From an uncultured Prevotellaceae bacterium (GTDB lineage: Bacteria; Bacteroidota; Bacteroidia; Bacteroidales; Bacteroidaceae), in NCBI GenBank assembly GCA_937900485.1, contig CALCEL010000041.1, positions 1 to 64,000 of the forward strand: DNA of 64,000 bases, given 5' to 3'. The notes under the pieces are model-generated. The model saw nothing but the letters and a program-made list of their open reading frames with translations, was not told the origin of the DNA and did not search any database. Made by a program: the position numbers and the translations under genes. This document shows, one piece after another, positions 8,265 through 17,442 of the stretch; position 1 is the first letter of the stretch; each line of letters begins with the position of its first letter.

Positions 8265-9251
8265 ATGAAAAATTTTCTACTTACCATCACATCAGCCATA
8301 TCATTTATGGTCAGTGCTAACGCAGCAGTACCTCTCACAACGTCATTCTCTCCATGGTCAGAAGACTGTGTCGTTGACGGCAACACTCTGACATTCTCGA
8401 AGGCATGGACAGGAGCCAGCAGCAACTACACAGACGAAGATGGAAAGTGCGTTGACATGTCTGACTACGACTACATCTGGTTGACATTCAGTGAGACAAC
8501 GTGTGACTTCCTGTTTGACACACAGTACACTGCAGAATACAACCAGGAAGTCATGACCAACGGTAAATCCGGAGACAAGATCATCGGTGTCAAACTCAAC
8601 CCGGACTACAGCGATCAGTTCGCAGGATTATGGCTTCAGGGCAAGGACGCCGGCAAGCTCGTCGTCACTGGCGCATACGCCGGTACTGAGGAGGAGTTTC
8701 TCGCGGCACAGCAAGCAAACGCTCCTGTTGTGACTGACACTAAGGACTTGCAGCTCACCGGCTTCGGCAAATGGGCGGACGGAATAGAAATCACTGAGAA
8801 CACTGACGGCACAATGACTGTCGTATACCCAGGCGACTGGAACGGTATATCTAAGTGGCTCGGCGACTTTGACGCATCTAACTACGACTATCTCATCCTC
8901 GAGATTGAGCCTCAGGAAAACTCTGCGACTCAGCTGTACCTCGAGTACCAGGGTGTGGATGAGAACGGAACAAACAACTCCACTGAGATTATTCAGGCTG
9001 GCGGAACATCATGTAAGATTACTCTCGACGCTGCGAGAAAGGATAAGATAGCTCAGGTAGGCGTTCAGAGTGCGTCTCCGACAACTCTCGTCATCAAGAG
9101 AATCTACTGGGCTAACGAGGCCACAGCAGTGAAGACCATCAACGCCGAGCAGACTCAGAACGGCGTGATGTACAACCTCAACGGACAGATTGTGGACGAG
9201 TCATTCAAGGGCATTGTCATCTACAACGGTAAGAAGTCACTCAGACGATAA
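8265..9251 (+). CDS. Secreted two-domain protein of the mannan locus, unknown function
   Basis: 328 residues from ATG 8265; a TTG two codons upstream (8259) is possible but adds nothing. Signal peptide about 1-21 ending SANA. Two beta-rich segments follow (about 22-125 and 150-285). Each has Trp-rich strands such as SPWSEDC and GDWNGISKWLGDF and a DYDYIWLTF / NYDYLILEI repeat, which resemble carbohydrate-binding sandwich modules. The last 40 residues are the short secreted-protein tail (MYNLNGQIV...KGIVIYNGKK). No catalytic motif is seen. First in the locus, followed by a strong hairpin, it is probably made in larger amounts than the SusCD genes. Binding of mannan is inference from position and Trp content. 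Confidence 0.65.
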   Translation: MKNFLLTITSAISFMVSANAAVPLTTSFSPWSEDCVVDGNTLTFSKAWTGASSNYTDEDGKCVDMSDYDYIWLTFSETTCDFLFDTQYTAEYNQEVMTNGKSGDKIIGVKLNPDYSDQFAGLWLQGKDAGKLVVTGAYAGTEEEFLAAQQANAPVVTDTKDLQLTGFGKWADGIEITENTDGTMTVVYPGDWNGISKWLGDFDASNYDYLILEIEPQENSATQLYLEYQGVDENGTNNSTEIIQAGGTSCKITLDAARKDKIAQVGVQSASPTTLVIKRIYWANEATAVKTINAEQTQNGVMYNLNGQIVDESFKGIVIYNGKKSLRR

Positions 9252-9266
9252 AAACAACTATTGATA

Positions 9267-9308
9267 TTTCCTCCCGTCTGAGAAACTCGACGGGAGGAAA
9301 TGTTTTTT
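9267..9308 (+). terminator. Hairpin after the secreted two-domain gene
   Basis: Perfect 12-bp stem (9267-9278 with 9289-9300), 10-nt loop, followed by TGTTTTTT. It separates the first gene of the mannan locus from SusC and may act as a partial terminator. Confidence 0.8.
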
Positions 9309-9411
9309 GAAAGACACACGTGTGCTATGATTTACGACGAGTGGAGTCCTTAGCGCACATCGTATAATCATTTACTTACTAACCACATCATTCAAAAACA
9401 CTCATCACATA

Positions 9412-12400
9412 ATGAAAAAACTTGTCTTGCTTTTGCTGGCGCTCACGACGAGCTTCCAGCTGGACGCTCAAACAAGACTGACAGGCACAGTCATGGACGG
9501 GTCGATGAATAACGAGCCTCTGCCAGGCGCAAGCATAAGAGTGAAGGGAACGACAAACGGAACAGTGGCGGACATCAACGGAAAGTTCTCTCTAACCATC
9601 ACGGATGACGCCACACAGATTATCGTGTCGAGCATGGGTTTCGTCACGAAAACAATCGATGTGAAAGGAAAAAGCAACCTGACGGTGACGCTCTACGAGG
9701 ACCAGAAGATGATGGACGACATCATCGTCGTGGGATACGGCACAATGAAGAAGAGCGACTTGTCTGGAGCCGTAGCTCAGATTAAAGGCGAAGAACTGAT
9801 GAAAGGAGGTTCGCTGGACATTGCGCACGGACTGCAAGGTAAGATCGCTGGTGTTCAGGTGCAACAAAGCGACGGAGCGCCGGGAGGAGGCATGAGCATC
9901 GTGGTGAGAGGAGCGAACTCATTCACTACGTCGTCACAACCGCTGTACATCATCGACGGCGTGCCGTTCATCACAGGAGAGGCTGCGGGCAACGGAGTGA
10001 CAACATCTGAGCAAAGCTCTAACCCGCTTGCGTCAATCAACCCGCACGACATCGAAAGCATCGAGGTGCTGAAAGACGCCAGCGCCACCGCCGTGTATGG
10101 CTCACGAGGAGCTAACGGAGTGGTCTTAATAACTACCAAGAAAGGAAAATCAGGTATTACTAAGGTGGACTTCAACGCTAACTTCGGAATACAAAAGATC
10201 ACGAAGAAACTCAGCGTGCTGAACCCACAGACCTACGCCACATACATCAACGAACAGACTTACAACGACATACTATATAACGGAAGCACGGCAACTACCG
10301 TGGGCTACCCTGGCACGTGGGGATATAAGTACAAGACGGACGGACACGCCGACTACACCACGGGTACATATACAGGCTCACCGGAGGATTACGCCAACCC
10401 GGGATGGCACTATGACCAGTACGGCAACTCCACACTGCTGGAAACGGCTGACTGGCAGGACGAGATATTCCAGACTGCGTCATCACAAGACTACAACATA
10501 AGCATGAGCGGAGGTAACGACAAGGGCTACTTCCTGTTCTCCGCCAACTACGCCAATCAGGACGGTATCATCAAGAACTCCGGATATGAGCGTTACGTGT
10601 TCAGAACGAATATCGGATACCACGTGACTCCTTGGCTGGAGATAGGAACAAGCTCCAGCTTCTCTAACTCAACCACGAACTTCGCTAACACCTTGAGCTA
10701 CAACACCGGTGTCGTACGCTCCGCACTCCTCTTCCCCGTGACTTACGGGCCGAACATGGACACGACGCAGGCCGACGACCTCAACTGGCTTGCGGCTAAC
10801 CCTGCCGCTTACGTCAACTCAACAAAGGACGAGCTGAAAAGCGTGAACTGGTTCAGCAGCACTTATGCGGAGGTGAAGATCATGCCTGAACTGAAATTCA
10901 GACAAAACGTGGGTATTTCATACAGCGACTCACACCGCGGCTCGTACTACGACAGACACACTCAGGAGGGTAAGACGCCTACTAACGGCAAGGCAAGCAA
11001 AGCGACAAACGGATTCACTCATATCACTTCTGAGTCCATACTGACATTCGACAAACAATTCAACGAGCATCATCATCTCAACGTCATGGCGGCTTTCACC
11101 GTCGAGGAAAGTAAATGGGACAGTTTCTCACAAACATTCTGGGACTTCCCTACTGACATCACAAAGGATAATAATGTAGAGATGGCTCTGTATACGGGTA
11201 CGCCAACAAGCGACAAGGGCAAGACAAGAATGGTGTCTGTTCTCGGAAGAGCTAACTACGTGTACAAGGATCGCTATCTGCTGACCTACAGCTACCGTAA
11301 CGACGGCACGTCCGTGCTCAGCGAAGGAAGGAAATACAGCGGATTCCACTCCGGAGCGTTGGCATGGAGAGCGTCAGAGGAGGATTTCGTGAAGAACCTC
11401 AACGTGTTTGACAACCTCAAACTGAGAGTGAGCTACGGAGAGACCGGTAACCAGGGCATCGGAGCATACCGAACTCTAATCTTCGTGAACCCTGCCAACT
11501 ACTCTTACACTAACAGCCTGTCAAGCGGCCTCGCCACACCAACATGGAGAGGACCTGCGACAGGACTGGGATGGGAAAGAACAAAACAATGGAACGCCGG
11601 TATCGACATGGGATTCCTCAACTCACGACTGACAGTGACAGCCGACTACTATCATAAGAAGTCAGGACCACTGCTCCAGAATGTGCAGATACCATCGTCC
11701 ACAGGATACCAGAACAGACTGACCAACTCCGGTTATGTGTCTAACACAGGTCTCGAGGTGTCTCTCGGATATGTCGTCCTGGACAAAAAGACCTGGAAAT
11801 GGAATGTCAACGCAAACATCTCATTCAACAAGAACGAGATCAGCGGACTGGACGGCGACCAATACGCCACCACACTCTGGTACGGAGCTGACAATGTGTT
11901 CATACAACGCAACGGATGCCCGATGGGAGCCATCTACGGCTACGTGGAGGACGGATACTACGACAACGTGGCTGAGGTCAGGGCAGACAAGACATATACG
12001 TTCGCCACAGAGTCAGTGGTACAGTCCATGGTGGGAGAAATCAAATACCGTGACATCAATGGAGACGGCAAGATAACAGAGGAAGACAGAACCATCATCG
12101 GTGACACAAACCCGGACTTCACATACGGACTGTCCACGGACGTGTCATGGAAAGACTTCACACTCTCTCTGCTGTTCCAAGGCTCAAAGGGTAACGACAT
12201 ATTCAACGGTAACCTGCAGGACATCACACTGAGCAATATCGGTAACATCACCACCGACGCATACAACAGCAGATGGACAGCCGACAACTACGAGAACGCT
12301 AAATGGCCAAAGGCGTCTGGCGGTTACAACAGGACATTCAGAATCTCCGACAGATACGTTGAGGATGCCTCCTACTTCAGATGTAAGAGCGCAAGCATCT

Positions 12401-12603
12401 CATACAACTGGCGCAGGCCTTGTGACGGAATAGACAAGATCAACATCTCGTTCTCTGTCTCTAACCTGTTCACAATAACAAACTACAGCTGGTATGACCC
12501 AGACGTGAATGCTTTCGGCGACGACTCAAGCCGACGCGGCGTGGATATCTACTCCTACCCGCTCTCACGCACCTACTCACTGGGATTCACACTGTCTTTC
12601 TAA
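9412..12603 (+). CDS. SusC-like TonB-dependent transporter of the mannan locus
   Basis: 1063 residues. Signal peptide about 1-19 (…LDAQ), then a carboxypeptidase-regulatory-like domain (about 23-100, PLPGASIRVKGTTNGT, SMGFV), the DDIIVVGYGT junction, and a plug domain with QPLYIIDGVP and SIEVLKDASATAVYGSRG. The rest is a 22-strand-type barrel ending in SLGFTLSF. It imports oligosaccharides across the outer membrane, powered by TonB, with the SusD lipoprotein as lid. Its partner SusD begins 18 nt downstream and a GH26 mannanase lies in the same run, so manno-oligosaccharides are the likely cargo. No separate promoter is obvious in the 160-nt gap upstream. Confidence 0.95.
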   Translation: MKKLVLLLLALTTSFQLDAQTRLTGTVMDGSMNNEPLPGASIRVKGTTNGTVADINGKFSLTITDDATQIIVSSMGFVTKTIDVKGKSNLTVTLYEDQKMMDDIIVVGYGTMKKSDLSGAVAQIKGEELMKGGSLDIAHGLQGKIAGVQVQQSDGAPGGGMSIVVRGANSFTTSSQPLYIIDGVPFITGEAAGNGVTTSEQSSNPLASINPHDIESIEVLKDASATAVYGSRGANGVVLITTKKGKSGITKVDFNANFGIQKITKKLSVLNPQTYATYINEQTYNDILYNGSTATTVGYPGTWGYKYKTDGHADYTTGTYTGSPEDYANPGWHYDQYGNSTLLETADWQDEIFQTASSQDYNISMSGGNDKGYFLFSANYANQDGIIKNSGYERYVFRTNIGYHVTPWLEIGTSSSFSNSTTNFANTLSYNTGVVRSALLFPVTYGPNMDTTQADDLNWLAANPAAYVNSTKDELKSVNWFSSTYAEVKIMPELKFRQNVGISYSDSHRGSYYDRHTQEGKTPTNGKASKATNGFTHITSESILTFDKQFNEHHHLNVMAAFTVEESKWDSFSQTFWDFPTDITKDNNVEMALYTGTPTSDKGKTRMVSVLGRANYVYKDRYLLTYSYRNDGTSVLSEGRKYSGFHSGALAWRASEEDFVKNLNVFDNLKLRVSYGETGNQGIGAYRTLIFVNPANYSYTNSLSSGLATPTWRGPATGLGWERTKQWNAGIDMGFLNSRLTVTADYYHKKSGPLLQNVQIPSSTGYQNRLTNSGYVSNTGLEVSLGYVVLDKKTWKWNVNANISFNKNEISGLDGDQYATTLWYGADNVFIQRNGCPMGAIYGYVEDGYYDNVAEVRADKTYTFATESVVQSMVGEIKYRDINGDGKITEEDRTIIGDTNPDFTYGLSTDVSWKDFTLSLLFQGSKGNDIFNGNLQDITLSNIGNITTDAYNSRWTADNYENAKWPKASGGYNRTFRISDRYVEDASYFRCKSASISYNWRRPCDGIDKINISFSVSNLFTITNYSWYDPDVNAFGDDSSRRGVDIYSYPLSRTYSLGFTLSF

Positions 12604-12621
12604 CCTACAAATAATGATGAT

Positions 12622-14373
12622 ATGAACATTCACAATAACATTCTGAAGGCTGCACTCATCACCCTGACAGCATGCATGACAACAGGATGCAGCGATTTCC
12701 TGAAAGAAGAACCAGAAAGCAACATCGGCCCCGAGCAGGTCGGCGACTCCGAGGACGCTGTCGACCTGTGGGTGACGGGCGTGTACAGCAACTGGCTCAA
12801 CGATATGTTCTGCTGGAACCAGTTTCCCGCAGTACTCGAGCTGGACAATGACTATATCTCCGGCCCGGACTGGCTGTTCGGATACTTGGGAGCAGGTAAC
12901 TTCAACGGAGACTCTAACATCGAGAAGATGTGGACAGGACCTTACAACCTGATCAACGATGCCAACATCGCCATACGCTACATAAGACAGATGAGCAACG
13001 TCGATGAGGACTACAAGAATAACGCCATTGGCGAGATGCTGTTCCAAAAAGCGTTCAGCTACTTTCTGCTCGTACGCGCATTCGGACCTGTCCCTTACTA
13101 CGAGACGGACGTGCAGAATGGCGAGGAGTATTATAAGCCAAGAGAGTCCGTGGACTCCATCTACAAAAACATCACGAGAATGCTGGAGGAGTCAGTCACT
13201 CTCATGTACTCACGCAACGACGCCAGATACAAGGCCGGACATGTCAACGCTGGCTCAGCAGCCGGACTGCTCGCTAAGGTTTACGCCACAATGGGCTCCG
13301 CGTCAATGCCTGCCGGCACTCAGATTTCCGTCAGAACCGGCGAGCCGTACGAAACTGCCACCAACATCGACGGAGATGAGGTGAGAATCTGCAAAGTGCC
13401 GACGGCACACACCTTCGAGAAGGACACAGTGGCAGGATATACCGAAATGGATCCTATGGAATGCTACGAGAAAGCCGCATACTGGGCGAAGAGAGTCATC
13501 GACGGCGAGTTCGGAATTTATGAGCTTGCGGACTACTCAAAACTATGGGACAAAGGTTACAGAGACGCCAGCGAGTTCATGTGGGCGATACGCTCCGTAA
13601 GCGGTGAGGAGAAGTACTGCACCGGCATCCACACTTACTTCTCCGGATATACTGAGTCCGCCACAAGCGAATATCTGGTCAGCGGAGGATGGATCGGTAA
13701 CACAAACAACTGGTACCAACTGTTCGACGAGGACGACTACCGAGTACAGTATGGTGTGAGACACACGTGGAGATACTACTACCAGGAAAGCTATGACGGA
13801 TGTTTCTTCTACCCTCAGTCATGGAAGGAGAAGGTCACCGGATATGACCTGTACGGCAACTACACAGGTAATCAAGAGGAGCAGTACGCACAAACAGGAT
13901 ACAACTACCATTACAACACGGACTATGAGTGTCTCGCCTTCACCACAAAGTATGACGACGTGGAGAACAAGGCGACTCAGTATGCGGACTCCAACTATCC
14001 TTTCCTGCGATACGCTGACGTGCTGCTGATATACGCCGAGGCAATGAACGAGACGGGCGACCAGCAGACGGCAATGAAGTACCTCAACACCGTAAGGGAG
14101 AGAAGCAACGCAAAGCTCATGGAGACTACGGGCACACAAACGTCAATGAGAAGCGCCATCCTCGAAGAGAGAGCCAAGGAGCTGGCGTGTGAGGGAGACA
14201 GACGTTGGGACATAATACGATGGGGCATATACCTGCAAGCCATGAACGCCATAGGAGGCAGGGACGACTCTGACGTTTACAAGGAGCGTACTAAACGCAA
14301 CCTGCTCTACCCTATCCCTACCACGGAAATCAACGCTAATCCTTACATCAAAACAAACAACTATGGTTGGTAA
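12622..14373 (+). CDS. SusD-like glycan-binding lipoprotein of the mannan locus
   Basis: 583 residues. Lipoprotein signal ending TTGC-S (lipid Cys at 23), then the family's SDFLKEEPE start. TPR-type helices about 80-210 include KAFSYFLLVRAFGPVPYY, the hallmark SusD segment; the C-terminal part has DVLLIYAEAMNETGD and ERAKELACEGDRRWDIIRW, the SusD/RagB closing motif. It is anchored on the cell surface and forms the hinged lid on SusC. It begins 18 nt after SusC, and its end is 16 nt before the next lipoprotein ATG, so they are translated together. Confidence 0.95.
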   Translation: MNIHNNILKAALITLTACMTTGCSDFLKEEPESNIGPEQVGDSEDAVDLWVTGVYSNWLNDMFCWNQFPAVLELDNDYISGPDWLFGYLGAGNFNGDSNIEKMWTGPYNLINDANIAIRYIRQMSNVDEDYKNNAIGEMLFQKAFSYFLLVRAFGPVPYYETDVQNGEEYYKPRESVDSIYKNITRMLEESVTLMYSRNDARYKAGHVNAGSAAGLLAKVYATMGSASMPAGTQISVRTGEPYETATNIDGDEVRICKVPTAHTFEKDTVAGYTEMDPMECYEKAAYWAKRVIDGEFGIYELADYSKLWDKGYRDASEFMWAIRSVSGEEKYCTGIHTYFSGYTESATSEYLVSGGWIGNTNNWYQLFDEDDYRVQYGVRHTWRYYYQESYDGCFFYPQSWKEKVTGYDLYGNYTGNQEEQYAQTGYNYHYNTDYECLAFTTKYDDVENKATQYADSNYPFLRYADVLLIYAEAMNETGDQQTAMKYLNTVRERSNAKLMETTGTQTSMRSAILEERAKELACEGDRRWDIIRWGIYLQAMNAIGGRDDSDVYKERTKRNLLYPIPTTEINANPYIKTNNYGW

Positions 14374-14389
14374 CAAAAACTTTACTGTC

Positions 14390-15655
14390 ATGAATTATCA
14401 AAGAATAAGAATACTAACCGCCGCCCTACTCACGGCAACCACGGTGATAACCTCATGCAGCGACGTCAAGGACCTGGACGCCGGAATGGAGTACCAGGAC
14501 AACTTCACCAATAATGGCCTGCCTGTCATCGACGCTGTCTACGACATACAGGACACGGCTTTCAGCACACCACTGACCGACGGTGTGCTCAACCAGTACA
14601 TCAGACTCAGGGGCAAGAACCTCGCCAAGGCGAAAAGCATCAACATCAACGGACTGGATGTGGACGTGAGGTCAAGGGTCTACGCCACATCCACCGACTC
14701 TTACATCAGGATACCACGTATGATACCTGAGGAAGAGACCGGACTTCTCGTCTACGAGACAGATAAGGGCAAGACGGAAATCCCGTTCCATGTCACCATC
14801 CCGACACTAGTGCTGGACGGACTGAGTAACGAGTTCGCACTGCAAGGGTCAAGAGTAAAACTGGCGGGCGAATACTTCGACTTGTATGAGTTCGGAGACA
14901 CCACGGAACAGTCTCCCGTGTCTATCGTCATTTTCAATGACGAGGCTGGATATAACGAAGAGGTGAAACTGGACTCTTGCACTGAGACGTACGCCAGCCT
15001 GACAATTCCTGTCGACTGTCCGGACAACTCTTTCATCAGATTCGAATGGAACGAGAAAGGCGGAGAGAGGACTACCAAGACTGTACCATACAGACACACT
15101 GACAACCTCATCTTCGGTAACTTCGATCAAGACCTTGGTGCATGGGACGGTAACACCACATACCTGACTGACGGCACAGGAGACGGCGATCCGCAGTCTC
15201 TCGGATACAGATTCTGGCGCTTCACACTGACACAAAATGCCTGGGACTACTACGGCATAGGATGGTGGATGCAGTGGAAAGAGAATTGGGGAGACATTAC
15301 TGAACACCCGGAGAACTACTACTTCGTGTTCGAGGTATGCACGGCTGCCACTTGCCCTTTCTATGACTACGGAGAGAACGGCACGGACGGCGCTAAGAAC
15401 GGAGGATATAACTTCAGCATCAACGGCGGAGCAAACTACCAGTGGGACCCAGTCTACAACGGACTCGTGAACACCAACGGCAAATGGGTGACGGTGAGAA
15501 TACCTCTCGACGACCTCACCGACCCGTCAAAGGGACTGCCTACTCCAGGTAATGGAGGTAACTTTGCGTTTATCTGCCAACCTAACAACAATGACGGATG
15601 GGACATGGTGGACCACAGCTTCGGACAATTCCGATTTGAGAAAAAGGTATACTAA
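14390..15655 (+). CDS. Surface glycan-binding lipoprotein (SGBP-like)
   Basis: 421 residues from ATG 14390; a start at 14363 would overlap SusD and put nine residues ahead of the signal peptide. Lipid Cys at about residue 24 (TTVITSC). The N-terminal half holds IPT/TIG-like beta-sandwich repeats (IRLRGKNLAKAKSININ, VKLAGEYFDLYEFG). The C-terminal half, from about 240, is Trp-rich (GIGWWMQWKENWG, YQWDPVYNG) and ends GQFRFEKKVY, matching surface glycan-binding proteins encoded after SusD in polysaccharide loci. It likely holds mannan at the cell surface for GH26. Third gene of the SusCD-SGBP-GH26 run. Confidence 0.8.
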   Translation: MNYQRIRILTAALLTATTVITSCSDVKDLDAGMEYQDNFTNNGLPVIDAVYDIQDTAFSTPLTDGVLNQYIRLRGKNLAKAKSININGLDVDVRSRVYATSTDSYIRIPRMIPEEETGLLVYETDKGKTEIPFHVTIPTLVLDGLSNEFALQGSRVKLAGEYFDLYEFGDTTEQSPVSIVIFNDEAGYNEEVKLDSCTETYASLTIPVDCPDNSFIRFEWNEKGGERTTKTVPYRHTDNLIFGNFDQDLGAWDGNTTYLTDGTGDGDPQSLGYRFWRFTLTQNAWDYYGIGWWMQWKENWGDITEHPENYYFVFEVCTAATCPFYDYGENGTDGAKNGGYNFSINGGANYQWDPVYNGLVNTNGKWVTVRIPLDDLTDPSKGLPTPGNGGNFAFICQPNNNDGWDMVDHSFGQFRFEKKVY

Positions 15656-15692
15656 TGTCTCCGGTAATGTAAAAATGTAAAAATAGAATAAT

Positions 15693-17144
15693 ATGAGAAC
15701 ATTAAATATTCACGCACTACTCCTGTCTGCTCTATTCTGCCTGGCGTCATGCTCCGATAATGCAGACGACACGGCAACAGGTTATGACGCCGCATACGGC
15801 ACAGGAGACGCTCCGTCAGTGGTGTCACTGTCAGTGAGCAACGGAGAGACAGAGGCTGACACGGTGGACTCGGTAATCATCACGTACGATATGCCGATAT
15901 TCGTTCCACCCGTTCACTCAGTCAAGGTCAACACGTATTACGCAGACTCTATCAAGGTAATCAACGACAACCAACTGGCGGTCTACTTCAACACGGTGAG
16001 CAACACAGAATATGAGGTGACAATTTTCAAGCCTACGGTACACAACGGAACATACAACTTCGCACCGGACTACAAGTTCTCGTTCAAGACTAAAATTTAC
16101 AATACGTTCGACGCTTCGTTGTTCAACATCGACGAGAAATTGACAAACGAGAATGCCACGGAAGAGGCTAAGGCCCTGTATTTCTACCTACGCTCCATAT
16201 ACGGAAAGAAAACTCTGTCCGCCACTATGGCTGACCCGGCATGGAACACCACCACGGCAGACACTCTCAACCAGCTGACAGGCAAATACCCTGCGATACA
16301 CTGCTTCGACTTCCTCTTCCTCAGATGGAGCAAGCCGTTCGCAGGCTCGAACTGGATCAATTACATGAACACGAGCGTCGTGGAAGACTGGGTGAGCAAG
16401 GGAGGCATAGCCGCTGCTGGATGGCACTGGAACGTGCCTAAGACGGAGGCAGACAAGTATAACCTCAACAACTACGCCTTCTACTCCGGAGATGACATGA
16501 CATTCAGTGCGCGCTACGCCAACCGTACGAGCAGCTGGCAGCATCAACAGATTGACGAGGATCTCGACGCTCTGTCACAGATCCTCCTGCAACTGCAGTC
16601 AAAAGGCATAGCACTGCTATGGAGACCACTGCACGAGGCTTCCGGCTCAGACTACGGCACTTGGTTCTGGTGGGGCACAGACGGCTCTGTACAGTACAAG
16701 AAGCTGTGGATATACATCTACAACTACCTCAAAGACAAGGGCGTGAACAATCTGATATGGGTATGGACATCACAAGGGTTACAGGCCCCTAACGGCGATG
16801 ACTCTCTATGGTATCCTGGTGACGAGTACGTCGACATTATCGGCAGAGACTACTATGACGTCAAGGACCACCAGTCCATAAAAGCGGAGTTCGACAAGCT
16901 GCGTGAGATAACAGGAGGAAGGAAGATGATCACGCTGAGCGAGTGCGGACAGATACCATCTGTCGAGAATATGCTGACAAACGGAGACGTGTGGTCATGG
17001 TTCATGCCATGGAACGGAGAATATATGACTGACAAACATAACACCGCCGACTTCTTCAGCAAACAGATGAACAGCGACTACGTCATAACAAGAGACAAGG
17101 TTCCAACGGATCTCAAGAAATACATGGAGGAAAACAATAACTAA
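15693..17144 (+). CDS. GH26 endo-beta-1,4-mannanase, lipoprotein
   Basis: 483 residues. Lipid Cys at C20 (CLASC) places it on a membrane, probably the cell surface. An immunoglobulin-like region (about 40-135) precedes the catalytic barrel (about 150-480). WRPLHEASG supplies the acid/base Glu at 315 and the Trp/His shell; TLSECG supplies the nucleophile Glu at 417; GWHWNVP and WFWWG line the cleft. These are the GH26 signatures, so it cuts internal beta-1,4-mannosidic bonds in mannan or galactomannan. Last gene of the locus, followed by a terminator. No GH130, GH36, inner-membrane transporter or hybrid two-component regulator lies in the window, so downstream steps must be elsewhere. Confidence 0.92.
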   Translation: MRTLNIHALLLSALFCLASCSDNADDTATGYDAAYGTGDAPSVVSLSVSNGETEADTVDSVIITYDMPIFVPPVHSVKVNTYYADSIKVINDNQLAVYFNTVSNTEYEVTIFKPTVHNGTYNFAPDYKFSFKTKIYNTFDASLFNIDEKLTNENATEEAKALYFYLRSIYGKKTLSATMADPAWNTTTADTLNQLTGKYPAIHCFDFLFLRWSKPFAGSNWINYMNTSVVEDWVSKGGIAAAGWHWNVPKTEADKYNLNNYAFYSGDDMTFSARYANRTSSWQHQQIDEDLDALSQILLQLQSKGIALLWRPLHEASGSDYGTWFWWGTDGSVQYKKLWIYIYNYLKDKGVNNLIWVWTSQGLQAPNGDDSLWYPGDEYVDIIGRDYYDVKDHQSIKAEFDKLREITGGRKMITLSECGQIPSVENMLTNGDVWSWFMPWNGEYMTDKHNTADFFSKQMNSDYVITRDKVPTDLKKYMEENNN

Positions 17145-17167
17145 TTCGCTTCTCATAAAACTAATCA

Positions 17168-17200
17168 GAAAGGGAGTGCGCATAATTGACACTCCCTTTC
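17168..17200 (+). terminator. Terminator of the mannan locus
   Basis: 11-bp perfect stem (17168-17178 with 17190-17200), 11-nt loop, 23 nt after the GH26 stop. The 3' arm itself contains CCCTTTC; no long T run follows. Confidence 0.75.
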
Positions 17201-17265
17201 GTCGTTATTAATTCGTCTCCAGACTCTTTCCTGTAATCATCCTAAATAAGACAGTCATGCATAAT

Positions 17266-17303
17266 AAAGGCATCCGACATCAGTTTATATGTCGGACGCC
17301 TTT
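17266..17303. terminator. Hairpin between convergent genes
   Basis: Arms 17266-17280 and 17289-17303 pair with one A/C mismatch around an 8-nt loop. It could stop transcription from either side of the convergent GH26 and TonB-receptor genes. Confidence 0.55.
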
Positions 17304-17366
17304 GTCTTGAAGTCCTTGTATATAAACTATTCTGTCAGGTAACGTTTTGAGTAAAGGAAAAACTAA

Positions 17367-17394
17367 GGCTGACACTTCTGTTGAAGTGTCAGCC
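17367..17394 (-). terminator. Terminator of the TonB-dependent receptor gene
   Basis: Perfect 12-bp stem (GGCTGACACTTC with its complement) and 4-nt loop, 48 nt beyond the stop at 17443. On the minus strand it is followed by TTAGTTTTTCC. A near-identical hairpin lies at 42055-42086. Confidence 0.75.
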
Positions 17395-17442
17395 CTATAA
17401 CTATCCAGAGTCCAGAAGTTGCCGGACCAATAATGCCCAATA

